DNA from: Zobellia uliginosa
GTDB taxonomy: Bacteria; Bacteroidota; Bacteroidia; Flavobacteriales; Flavobacteriaceae
NCBI RefSeq assembly: GCF_018860745.1
Contig: NZ_JAHKPY010000003.1
Location: 310,001-374,000 of the forward strand
DNA length: 64,000 bases
Direction: 5' to 3'
Below the pieces are notes generated by a model. The model made no database searches, had not been told where the DNA came from, and saw nothing but the letters and a program-made list of their open reading frames with translations. Of the stretch, positions 10,257-17,957 are shown piece by piece. A program made the translations under genes and the position numbers. Numbering within the stretch: position 1 is the first letter of the stretch; each line of letters starts with the position of its first letter.

Positions 10257-11705
10257 TCAATAATACGTGTAACGTCTTACTTTTGCAATGTATTTAGCTA
10301 ACCGAATTACCTGATGAGAATAACCATATTCATTATCATACCAAATGTAAAGAATAATGTTTTTGCCGCTTCCATTAACTATGGTTGCATTGCTATCATA
10401 AATAGCTGGCGCGTTGGTTCCAACAATATCCGAGGATACCATTTCTTTACTTAATGAATATTTGATTTGTTCTACCAAATCTCCTTCTAGCGCGTATTTT
10501 TTGATGATGGTATTAATACCTGCAACAGAAGTCTTATTTTTTATCTCAAGATTTAAAATGGCAAGAGACCCGTTAGGAACCGGAACTCTAATAGCATTGG
10601 AGGTAAGTTTACCTTTTAATTCGGGTAGCGCTTTGGCAACCGCTGCTCCTGCACCTGTTTCTGTTATAACCATATTTAAAGCGGCAGCTCTACCACGTCT
10701 ATGCTTACTGTGCATATTATCTACCAAATTCTGATCGTTGGTATAGGCATGAATGGTTTCCAAATGTCCTTTTACAATTCCTAAAGAGTCTTCAACAACA
10801 CTTAAGATCGGTGTTATGGCATTGGTGGTACAAGAGGCCGCAGAGAATATTTTTATAGCGTCTGGATCATAAGTTTTGTGATTTACCCCATGAACTATAT
10901 TTGGTACTTCCTTGCCAGGTGCAGTTAACAGCACATGCGATGCACCTTCGGCCTTTAAATGCCGCTCTAATTCGGCCTTGGTTCTGAATGCTCCTGTATT
11001 ATCAATGACAAGCGCATCATTTATCCCGTATTGAGTGTAATCTATTTTTTCAGGTCTATCCGCACTTATCATATGAACCGTAGTGCCGTTTATGACAAGG
11101 GCATTGTTCTTAATATCCGTTTCTACGGTACCTGAAAATTTACCATGCACGGAATCTATGCGTAATAGGTTGGCTCTTTTCTCAAGAACCTCTTGACTTT
11201 CCGCATTTCTTGTAACGATAGCCCTTAGGCGTAATTGATTGCCCTGGCCGGTTTTTGCCATGAGTTCTCTAGCAAGAAGTCTTCCTATTCTTCCAAATCC
11301 GTAAAGAACAATGTCTTTGGGTTTTAAAGGAGTTGCATCATCTGCATCCTTTAGCTTATCAAAAACAAAGGCTTTAATATCCGTGTTGTGGTTGTCTTCT
11401 GAATGGTATTCGTAAGTTAGTTTGCCAATATCCAATTTTGCAGGAGGAAGCTGAATATCATTGATAGCCCTCAGGATTTCGGTTGAGTCGAAAATAGAGA
11501 TCGGCTTTTGAACGAATTCACCAGCATATTCATGAAGGTTAATAATGTCACTGACATTCTTGTCTATCACCTGATTTTTGAAAAGTACAATTTCAATGGT
11601 CTTGTCATACCAAAGATCACTTACCAGTTTAATGAATTCAGTGGTAGCTTTTCTTCTATCAGCTTGGAAGGCTAATTCTTTTTCGTAAGAAGCGTTGGAT
11701 TTCAT
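10257..11705 (-). CDS. gap: Glyceraldehyde-3-phosphate dehydrogenase, long form with N-terminal extension
   Basis: A 482-residue GAPDH. The Rossmann start GFGRIGR lies at about residues 136-142, and the catalytic Cys is at about 292 in 'SAASCTTNAITP'; the C-terminal 'WYDNEYGYSHQVIRLAKYI' is the normal GAPDH ending. It converts glyceraldehyde-3-phosphate to 1,3-bisphosphoglycerate with NAD(P)+. About 130 residues precede the Rossmann fold; classical GAPDH (about 335 residues) lacks them. Long GAPDHs of this kind occur in Flavobacteria and some Proteobacteria, so the extension is a family trait and not a local fusion. Whether it acts in glycolysis or gluconeogenesis cannot be told. Confidence 0.93.
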   Translation of the reverse strand: MKSNASYEKELAFQADRRKATTEFIKLVSDLWYDKTIEIVLFKNQVIDKNVSDIINLHEYAGEFVQKPISIFDSTEILRAINDIQLPPAKLDIGKLTYEYHSEDNHNTDIKAFVFDKLKDADDATPLKPKDIVLYGFGRIGRLLARELMAKTGQGNQLRLRAIVTRNAESQEVLEKRANLLRIDSVHGKFSGTVETDIKNNALVINGTTVHMISADRPEKIDYTQYGINDALVIDNTGAFRTKAELERHLKAEGASHVLLTAPGKEVPNIVHGVNHKTYDPDAIKIFSAASCTTNAITPILSVVEDSLGIVKGHLETIHAYTNDQNLVDNMHSKHRRGRAAALNMVITETGAGAAVAKALPELKGKLTSNAIRVPVPNGSLAILNLEIKNKTSVAGINTIIKKYALEGDLVEQIKYSLSKEMVSSDIVGTNAPAIYDSNATIVNGSGKNIILYIWYDNEYGYSHQVIRLAKYIAKVRRYTYY

Positions 11706-11775
11706 TTATTTAGTCGAGTTATATTTTGGCATAAAAGTACCATTTTAGTGTTATTTGCAACTAATTTAAATGAAA

Positions 11776-11797
11776 AAACACCCCATTTGGGGTGTTT
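11776..11797 (-). terminator. Terminator of the HtrA/DegP gene
   Basis: Nine-base perfect stem (AAACACCCC, 11776-11784; complement 11789-11797) with an ATTT loop, 22 bases after the protease stop and followed on the minus strand by TTTTTTCA. Confidence 0.88.
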
Positions 11798-11819
11798 GTA
11801 CTATTAATACTTCATGATA

Positions 11820-13211
11820 TTACTGAAAAATAAGACGTTCTCTTTCCCCTTTTTCATTAATCATAGTTATACTCGTTTTTCCGTATTTAGAAATACTTCC
11901 AAAAAGGCTTCTTGCTTCCTCTATATCGTTTATTTCATTATCATCTACAGATAATAAAACCTTTCCTTCTAGGCCGTAACCACGATACGTTTCTGGAACT
12001 CCAACAATTTTCACTCCTTGTTTGGTCTTAAACTTCTTGTTGTCTTCTTTGCTCAAGTTCTTTACCTCTAGGCCCATTACTGGAACTATAACCGTTTGTC
12101 TTTTCTTTAACATTACAGGTACTGTAAACTCTTCTCCGTTCCTGTCTACCGTAACCTCAACAGAATCATTGGGTCTCTTTGCGGAAAGATATCCGGTAAG
12201 ATCGGCAAATTTGCGAACTTTAATATTATCAACTCTTTTGATAACGTCTCCTTCTTGTAGTTCTGCTTCTTCGGCTCCCGTGCCTTCCTCAATACCGGAA
12301 ATATATACACCTTCAATTTCATTCAATCCTTTTTCGATAGCGTAAGGAGTGTTGATGTTCAAAGTTTTTATACCCAATATTCCTTTTTGAACATTTCCAT
12401 ATTCAAGAATATCGTCTACTACTTTCTTAGCAATATTACTAGGTACGGCAAATGAATACCCTACGTAACTGCCTGTTTGAGAGGTGATCGCCGTATTTAT
12501 ACCCACTAAATCTCCATTAGTATTTACCAAAGCACCACCACTATTGCCAGGGTTTACAGCGGCATCAGTTTGTATAAAAGATTGATTTTTTCCTAAATCA
12601 CGGGCTTTAGCGCTTACAATTCCTGCGGTTACCGTTGATGTTAGGTTAAAAGGGTTGCCCACGGCCAAGACCCATTCTCCAATTTTCATATCATCGGAAT
12701 CACCAAAAGCTAAATATGGAAGATTTCCTTCGGCATCAATTTTAATAAGCGCAATATCGGAATTTGGGTCCGTACCTATAAGTTCAGCATCATAGGTCTT
12801 ATTATTGTTCAGCGTTACCTGTAATTTATTGGCTTTACTGATTACATGGTTATTGGTTACAATATATCCGTCTTGAGAAATAATAACACCAGAACCGGTT
12901 CCTACTTGAGGTCTCTCGCTACCACCGCTACCGTAGAAGAAATCCATTAAATTATGTGGTGTTCTGCTAATAGTTACGTTCTTAACGTGTACAACAGCAT
13001 TTACCGTATTTTCTGCTGCCACGGTAAAATCAACTTCATTGATGCCTGCTCCCTTCGCGGAAGTAGGGGTAAAACTTGTATTAAAAACCGAGTGGCCCTC
13101 ATCTTGGGTTATCACTGCGTAATTATTGTTTTCAAAAAATAATTTGTAGCTGCCCAGTGTGATTGCTCCAGCAAAAAGGGCGATAAAAAAGGTACTGGCA
13201 ATTTTTTTCAT
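11820..13211 (-). CDS. degP: HtrA/DegP-family periplasmic serine protease
   Basis: A 463-residue S1C protease. Residues about 5-26 are a hydrophobic export signal or membrane anchor. The trypsin-like domain has the triad His122 (NNHVIS), Asp152 (NSDIALIKID) and Ser224 (NPGNSGGALVN). Two PDZ domains follow (about 270-365, and a shorter one at about 370-460). It degrades or refolds damaged envelope proteins. The divergent 190-base gap to dapF contains, on this gene's strand, a tandem GTTAA-N6-GTTAA repeat and a TAATTTTA -7-like element arranged exactly as in front of the histidine kinase at 42091, suggesting control by that two-component system. Confidence 0.95.
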   Translation of the reverse strand: MKKIASTFFIALFAGAITLGSYKLFFENNNYAVITQDEGHSVFNTSFTPTSAKGAGINEVDFTVAAENTVNAVVHVKNVTISRTPHNLMDFFYGSGGSERPQVGTGSGVIISQDGYIVTNNHVISKANKLQVTLNNNKTYDAELIGTDPNSDIALIKIDAEGNLPYLAFGDSDDMKIGEWVLAVGNPFNLTSTVTAGIVSAKARDLGKNQSFIQTDAAVNPGNSGGALVNTNGDLVGINTAITSQTGSYVGYSFAVPSNIAKKVVDDILEYGNVQKGILGIKTLNINTPYAIEKGLNEIEGVYISGIEEGTGAEEAELQEGDVIKRVDNIKVRKFADLTGYLSAKRPNDSVEVTVDRNGEEFTVPVMLKKRQTVIVPVMGLEVKNLSKEDNKKFKTKQGVKIVGVPETYRGYGLEGKVLLSVDDNEINDIEEARSLFGSISKYGKTSITMINEKGERERLIFQ

Positions 13212-13243
13212 GTTCTTATTTTGTTTAAATTCTTTTGATATGT

Positions 13244-13251
13244 TAAAATTA
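13244..13251 (-). promoter_or_regulatory. Candidate -7 element of the htrA/degP promoter
   Basis: TAATTTTA on the minus strand, one mismatch from TAnnTTTG, 33 bases upstream of the ATG. No TTG is found 17-23 bases upstream, as expected of an activator-dependent promoter. Confidence 0.5.
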
Positions 13252-13279
13252 GGCGTTTTTTAGGTGTTAGATAATTGCT

Positions 13280-13295
13280 TTAACTCCGCTTTAAC
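13280..13295 (-). promoter_or_regulatory. Tandem direct repeat GTTAA-N6-GTTAA upstream of htrA/degP (candidate response-regulator box)
   Basis: On the plus strand the sequence reads GCTTTAACT twice with an 11-base period (13277-13285 and 13288-13296). Read on the gene's strand this is GTTAA (13295-13291), 6 bases, GTTAA (13284-13280), followed by 28 bases and the -7-like TAATTTTA. An 11-base direct repeat is the usual binding pattern of OmpR/PhoB-type regulators. The same arrangement with the same 28-base distance stands before the histidine kinase operon at 42032-42083. Confidence 0.6.
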
Positions 13296-13376
13296 TGCTA
13301 AATATATCTTAATCCTTGCTTTTGTAAGTGGATAGATAACTAGTAAAGGAGGTTATTCCCGATAGGTATAAAAGCC

Positions 13377-13384
13377 TATATTTG
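13377..13384 (+). promoter_or_regulatory. Promoter -7 element of the dapF operon
   Basis: TATATTTG matches TAnnTTTG exactly and lies 17 bases before the dapF ATG. A weak TTA rather than TTG is found about 21 bases upstream. Confidence 0.6.
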
Positions 13385-13401
13385 CGTCTTTAAATATAGT
13401 T

Positions 13402-14178
13402 ATGACACTAAGTTTTTACAAATATCAGGGCACCGGAAACGATTTTGTTCTAATCGATAACAGGCAATTACAATTTCCCAAAAATGATACCAAACTGGTT
13501 GCATCTTTATGTGACCGAAAGTTTGGCATAGGAGCGGATGGTTTGATACTTTTGGAAAATGACGAACTGTCAGATTTTAAAATGGTCTATTACAATGCAG
13601 ACGGCCGTGAAGGCAGCTTATGTGGTAATGGAGGCCGCTGTACCGTGGCTTTTGCCAACTTTTTAGGAATCGTAGATAAAGATACGGTTTTTAATGCTGC
13701 AGATGGTAAGCACCATGCTACTATCAAGGATGGAATTGTAAGCCTGCAGATGCAGGATGTTATTGAAATAAAGGAAAAACCGGAATATGTATTCTTAGAT
13801 ACAGGTTCTCCCCACCATGTTCAAATGGTAAATACTGTGCAGGATTTTCCGGTATTTAAGGAAGGCAAAAAATTACGTTACGGACTTTATGGACAAACCG
13901 GTAGCAACGTAAACTTCGTTGAAGTTTTGAACGATGATACCTTTGCGGTTCGTACTTATGAAAGAGGAGTAGAGGATGAAACCTTATCCTGTGGCACTGG
14001 TGTTACAGCTGTGGCCATTGCTATGCATAATGCTGGAAAAACCAATGCTAATAGGATAAAAGTCAATACTCAAGGTGGGGAATTGCAGGTTGAATTAAAT
14101 AAAAAAGATGGTGTTTACAATCAAATTCATTTGATAGGTCCTGCTACACAGGTTTTTAAAGGAGAAATCGTATGCTAA
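13402..14178 (+). CDS. dapF: Diaminopimelate epimerase
   Basis: A 258-residue cofactor-independent epimerase that converts LL- to meso-diaminopimelate for lysine and peptidoglycan synthesis. The two catalytic cysteines are visible: Cys74 in 'SLCGNGGRC' and Cys197 in 'LSCGTGVTAV'. The N-terminal 'KYQGTGNDFVLID' is the usual DapF signature. Length is a little below the 275 average. Its stop overlaps the start of the next GNAT gene by 7 bases, and mltG follows, forming a cell-wall-linked operon. Confidence 0.97.
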   Translation: MTLSFYKYQGTGNDFVLIDNRQLQFPKNDTKLVASLCDRKFGIGADGLILLENDELSDFKMVYYNADGREGSLCGNGGRCTVAFANFLGIVDKDTVFNAADGKHHATIKDGIVSLQMQDVIEIKEKPEYVFLDTGSPHHVQMVNTVQDFPVFKEGKKLRYGLYGQTGSNVNFVEVLNDDTFAVRTYERGVEDETLSCGTGVTAVAIAMHNAGKTNANRIKVNTQGGELQVELNKKDGVYNQIHLIGPATQVFKGEIVC

Positions 14179-14696
14179 GTTTAAAAGGCAAATATATTGC
14201 ACTTAGAGGCTTGGAACCAACTGATCTGGATTTTCTCTACGAATTAGAGAACAATACGGAAATTTGGGAAATAAGTGGTACTACCGCGCCTTATTCCAAA
14301 CATGTTTTAGAATTGTATTTGGATAATGCGCATCGGGATATATATGATGTTAAACAATTGCGCCTTTGTATCTGTAATCCAGAGGGGAGAGCAGTGGGGC
14401 TTATAGATTTATTTGATTTCGACCCTAAGAATTTTAGAGCCGGAATAGGAATTGTTATTTTGGACAAGGGAAACAGAAACCAGGGATTAGGGGCCGAGGC
14501 CATTCAATTGGTTTCCGATTATGCTTTTGAAGTTTTAAATATCCATCAACTTTACGCAAATGTAATAGAGGGTAATAGCCCAAGTATTCATTTGTTCAGA
14601 AAAATGGGTTTTGAAGAGGTTGGCTTAAAAAAAGATTGGATTTTTTCCAATGGAACGTATAAGAACGAAATTTTGTTTCAAAAAATAAATACCTAA
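14172..14696 (+). CDS. GNAT-family N-acetyltransferase (RimJ/RimL-like)
   Basis: A 174-residue acetyltransferase of the RimL type: 'LRGLEPTDLDFLYELENN' at the start, acetyl-CoA motif 'DKGNRNQGLGAEAIQLV' at about 97-113 (Q/R-x-x-G-x-G/A) and 'NSPSIHLFRKMGFEEVG' near the end. It overlaps dapF by 7 bases and its stop shares a base with the mltG start (TAATG), so the three are translationally coupled. A role in modifying wall precursors or a wall enzyme is only a guess from this position. Confidence 0.88.
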   Translation: MLSLKGKYIALRGLEPTDLDFLYELENNTEIWEISGTTAPYSKHVLELYLDNAHRDIYDVKQLRLCICNPEGRAVGLIDLFDFDPKNFRAGIGIVILDKGNRNQGLGAEAIQLVSDYAFEVLNIHQLYANVIEGNSPSIHLFRKMGFEEVGLKKDWIFSNGTYKNEILFQKINT

Positions 14697-15739
14697 TGTA
14701 TATAAAACGCATTCTACTTTTTATTGTAATTGCCGGCCTTATTGGTGGTGGAATTTTTGCTTACACAGTTTACAATGCCATTTTTGCTCCTAATACAAGT
14801 TTTGAAAACAAGGAGGCTTACCTTTTTATTCCTTCGGATGCTGATTTTGGTGAAGTACGGGAATTGGTGACTCCGTTACTAAAGGATATGGGCTCTTTTG
14901 AGAAAGTAGCAGAACGTAAAGGATATGTCTCTAATGTAAGAGGGGGTAAGTATGCTATTAAGAAAGGAGCGAACAATAATGATATTATAAACTCCTTACG
15001 TAGTCAGAATATACCTGTAAAAGTGGCTTTTAATAACCAAGAAACCATAGCGGACCTTGCCGGAAGAATAGCTATGCAGATAGAGCCGGATAGTTTAGCT
15101 TTACTCCAAGCCTTTACGGACGATGCGTTTTTAAAAGCAAACGGATTTAATGAGAATACGGAGCTCGCAATGTACATACCTAATAGCTATGAGTTTTTCT
15201 GGAATACTTCGGCTAAGGAATTTCGGGAGCGTATGTTAAAGGAGTACAAGCGTTTTTGGACAGATGCGCGTCTTGAGAAAGCAAAGGCATTAAATCTTTC
15301 CCCGGCGGAAGTAATCACTTTAGCATCTGTAGTTCATAAAGAAACGGCCAAGGTAGATGAGAGGCCAAGAGTCGCAGGTGTTTACCTAAATCGTTTGCGA
15401 AAAGGAATTCTGCTTCAGGCAGATCCAACAGTAATCTATGCTATAAAAAAGCATTCGGGTAATTTTAATACGGTTATCAAGCGGGTGCTTTATAAAGATC
15501 TGGAGCTAGATTCCCCTTACAATACTTATAAGTATGGGGGCCTTCCTCCAGGGCCTATAGCCATGCCGGATATTACAGCAATAGATGCCGTATTGAATCC
15601 GGAAAAGCATGATTACATCTATTTTGTTGCTAATGTGGAGAACTTCGGATATCATAAATTTGCTAAAACCTTAGCCCAGCACAACCGTAATAAGGAGCAG
15701 TATGTCCGGTGGATAAACGCTCAAAAAATAAATAGATAG
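14696..15739 (+). CDS. mltG: Endolytic transglycosylase MltG
   Basis: A 347-residue YceG-family enzyme that cleaves nascent glycan strands at the inner membrane and so sets their length. One N-terminal transmembrane helix (about 5-27), a LysM-like region (about 40-110), then the catalytic domain with the active-site Glu216 in 'ASVVHKETAKVDERPRVAGVYLNR'. 'LLQADPTVIYAI' and 'YNTYKYGGLPPGPI' are further family blocks. It is the third gene of the dapF operon, which fits a peptidoglycan role. Confidence 0.96.
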   Translation: MYIKRILLFIVIAGLIGGGIFAYTVYNAIFAPNTSFENKEAYLFIPSDADFGEVRELVTPLLKDMGSFEKVAERKGYVSNVRGGKYAIKKGANNNDIINSLRSQNIPVKVAFNNQETIADLAGRIAMQIEPDSLALLQAFTDDAFLKANGFNENTELAMYIPNSYEFFWNTSAKEFRERMLKEYKRFWTDARLEKAKALNLSPAEVITLASVVHKETAKVDERPRVAGVYLNRLRKGILLQADPTVIYAIKKHSGNFNTVIKRVLYKDLELDSPYNTYKYGGLPPGPIAMPDITAIDAVLNPEKHDYIYFVANVENFGYHKFAKTLAQHNRNKEQYVRWINAQKINR

Positions 15740-15823
15740 GCATTTTATCCAGTCTTTGGTGCGCATTAACTAAAATGAAGCTTTTTTAACAAAGCCTTTT
15801 AATTTACAAGTGTAATACGCCCT

Positions 15824-15831
15824 TATCTTTG
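15824..15831 (+). promoter_or_regulatory. Promoter -7 element of the lysozyme-like gene
   Basis: TATCTTTG matches TAnnTTTG exactly, 54 bases before the ATG at 15886. No clear TTG is seen at -33. Confidence 0.55.
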
Positions 15832-15885
15832 CCCCTCGAAATCTAAGCAGGCTAAATTTACGTAAGTCTTAGGTAAATATAACAT

Positions 15886-16515
15886 ATGAGAAAGTGGCTA
15901 GGATTATCAAGCCCCCTGATCATTACCTTTATTTTGTTGAGTTTTGGATTTGAATCCAAAGAGGTGAAAGTTCCAGAAACTCTTAAAGTAAAACAACCTA
16001 CTGAAGTTTTGTTTCCCAAAAACAAAACTGTACATGCTACGATGTTAATGACTCCTCCTTTTATAGGGAGTTCGTATATCGGTTTTAAAGAAGCTCTAGC
16101 GTTTAAAGAGTCGCAGGGCAACTATTTTACGACAAATACGCTCGGGTATTTGGGAAAATACCAATTTGGTATTGGAACCTTACAGCTCATGGGTGTTTAT
16201 AATGCAACACGTTTCCTTAACGATCCTGTATTACAAGAAAGAGCTTTTAATACCAACATAGCTCGTAATAAATGGATTTTACGCAGAGATATTGCCCGTT
16301 TTGTTGGAAAACGAATTGGCGGAGTTGAAATTACCGAATCCGGAATGATGGCCGCAGCCCACTTGGCTGGCGCCGGAAACGTTAAAAAGTATTTGCGTTC
16401 ATGGGGAGCTTTCGATGTATCGGATAGCTACGGTACAACAATTGCAAAATACATGAAGAAGTTTTCAGGATATGATATCTCATACGTTTCGCCTAAACGA
16501 AACCCTAAAGTCTAA
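15886..16515 (+). CDS. Exported lysozyme-like (transglycosylase SLT-fold) protein
   Basis: A 209-residue secreted protein. Residues about 8-22 are a hydrophobic export signal. A linker follows, then a small lysozyme-like domain: 'GFKEALAFKESQGNY' (about 66-80) resembles the ES-x-GNY catalytic motif of soluble lytic transglycosylases, with Glu75 as the candidate catalytic acid, and 'YLGKYQFGIGTLQLMG' fits the following helix/loop. 'MMAAAHLAGAGNVKKYL' is the late helix of this fold. It lies behind mltG but has its own promoter and terminator. A decayed copy of its last coding bases and terminator is found at 17660-17792. Activity is inferred from fold only. Confidence 0.72.
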   Translation: MRKWLGLSSPLIITFILLSFGFESKEVKVPETLKVKQPTEVLFPKNKTVHATMLMTPPFIGSSYIGFKEALAFKESQGNYFTTNTLGYLGKYQFGIGTLQLMGVYNATRFLNDPVLQERAFNTNIARNKWILRRDIARFVGKRIGGVEITESGMMAAAHLAGAGNVKKYLRSWGAFDVSDSYGTTIAKYMKKFSGYDISYVSPKRNPKV

Positions 16516-16556
16516 GTATCTTCTGTTTAAGATTTAATTTACATATGAAAGTGGAC

Positions 16557-16590
16557 AAGCCCCAATAGAAATATTGGGGTTTGTTTTTTT
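16557..16590 (+). terminator. Terminator of the lysozyme-like gene
   Basis: CCCCAATA (16560-16567), GAAA loop, TATTGGGG (16572-16579), extended by AAG/TTT pairs and followed by TTGTTTTTTT. A classical intrinsic terminator. Confidence 0.92.
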
Positions 16591-16592
16591 AT

Positions 16593-16870
16593 GGATTTTG
16601 GTGTGAGAATGGAGTTAGGTTGTTCAGGTATTTAAAAACAAATCGCCTTGAAATGTATAGGGGGCTTTGTACTAGGTACTATGGGTTTTGCAACAGTTAC
16701 CATTATCATTATTTAAATTCTCAATAATTAAAAGCAGAGTAGAAGGCGGAATTACTACTTATAAAATCTTGTCTTAAACTTAAACAGAAATTTATAAGAG
16801 TTACTAATAGTATGAAACGTATTAATGTATTACAGTGTTTCTTCATTTATTTGCTGTATAATAATATATT
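16593..16870 (+). other. AT-rich intergenic region before the LysE-type gene
   Basis: About 280 bases with no ORF, no exact TAnnTTTG element and no hairpin worth reporting. It is AT-rich, like the LysE-type gene it precedes. It is one flank of a segment bounded by duplicated sequence (see 17660-17792). Confidence 0.5.
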
Positions 16871-17497
16871 ATGAATTTAATTACTAACCTATTATTGGGT
16901 TTTTGCATTGCTTCCTTAGGCAGTATTACACCTAGTTTTTTAAATCTAACAGTTGTAAAGTATAGCTTAAGAAATGGTAAGAAATCAACATTTTACTTAA
17001 TTGCAGGCTATGCAACTGTCTTGTTTTTTCAAGCAAGTTTAGGGGCTTATTTAGCTAATGTTTTGATGAAAAATTCAGAATACATTACCCTGATCCAAAA
17101 AATAGGAACAGGTATTCTATTTCTTTTATCAATCAATTTTTTTAGAATTTATTTTGTGTCGAAAAAGAAAATACAGGGTAAAGAAATTCCTAAATCCAAA
17201 TCTTACTTCTATGGGATTTTAATGTCTTTATTAAATATGATGGCAATTCCCTTTTATTTTACATTCATTTCCCTGTTGATAGGTTTTGAATATTTTGAAT
17301 ACAGTTTATCCAACGCACTGTATTTTTCAATTGGTTCTACAATAGGTTCTTTTGTATTGTACACGCTTTATGCGATCGTTGCTAAAAACATAGAACATAG
17401 ACTGAATTTTATAGCCGCTAAAATGGATTTTATTCTAGGGTGTTTAACAAGTGTTGTTGCTATAGGTAATTTAACTTATTTGGCAAGTAGCTTTTAA
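16871..17497 (+). CDS. LysE/RhtB-superfamily membrane transporter
   Basis: A 208-residue polytopic membrane protein with about six hydrophobic segments (around 1-25, 38-62, 72-92, 112-138, 148-170, 182-204). The N-terminal 'ITNLLLGFCIASLGSITPSF' resembles the LysE-superfamily start (small residues followed by a PGP-like turn, here TPS), and the length fits. Such proteins export amino acids or related solutes; the substrate here is unknown. The gene is visibly more AT-rich than its neighbours and lies between a terminator and a decayed duplicate of the same terminator, which suggests it entered as an inserted or duplicated segment. Confidence 0.68.
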   Translation: MNLITNLLLGFCIASLGSITPSFLNLTVVKYSLRNGKKSTFYLIAGYATVLFFQASLGAYLANVLMKNSEYITLIQKIGTGILFLLSINFFRIYFVSKKKIQGKEIPKSKSYFYGILMSLLNMMAIPFYFTFISLLIGFEYFEYSLSNALYFSIGSTIGSFVLYTLYAIVAKNIEHRLNFIAAKMDFILGCLTSVVAIGNLTYLASSF

Positions 17498-17659
17498 GTT
17501 TTTGAGTTGTGAAAGATTCTCTTATTTAATTCTTCAATACAATGTTCTATATTTTGTTTTAAATGGATAAGAAAAGGTATTCGAAAAAGTACCGTAATAA
17601 TATTTTGGGCACGTTCAAAATAGTAGACATTTACGAATTGAACATAACAAGATAATTGC
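17498..17659. other. Gene-free AT-rich stretch after the LysE-type gene
   Basis: No ORF or RNA signature. Parts from about 17580 onward may be extremely decayed sequence of the lysozyme-like gene, as weak matches continue upstream of 17660, but this is not certain. A similar featureless stretch runs from 17793 to 17957. Confidence 0.4.
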
Positions 17660-17792
17660 AGAAGTTTAGAGGATACATTATTTAATACGTTTGACCAAAA
17701 CGAAATCTAAAGTTTAAGCACCCTCCTTAATAATAATTTATTTACATATAAGAAAGACAAGCCCTAAAAGAGATGTTAGAGATTATTTTTTG
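17660..17792 (+). pseudogene. Decayed duplicate of the 3' end and terminator of the lysozyme-like gene
   Basis: From AGAAGTTT at 17660 to the TAA at 17715-17717, about three quarters of the bases match 16457-16515, the last codons of the lysozyme-like gene: shared blocks are AGAAGTTT, AGGATA, ATACGTTT, AAACGAAA and CTAAAGT-TAA. The match continues past the stop: ATTTA(C)ATAT, GACAAGCCC and a T-run align with 16536-16592. In this copy the terminator stem no longer pairs well and the upstream frame has stops, so it is a dead remnant. Its presence shows that this locus was duplicated or that the LysE-type gene was inserted with a flanking repeat. Confidence 0.75.
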
Positions 17793-17957
17793 TAATTGTC
17801 CGCTTATTTATGAAATAAAATGAAAATCAGTAATCCTGTAAAGCAACTAGTAATCCATTATCCTATTCTTTTTATAAAAAGAGAAAGGAAAATGAGAAGC
17901 AAATTCTAATTCAAAAAACAGGAAAACGAGATTTTTAGTAAATAATAAGTAATGAAC

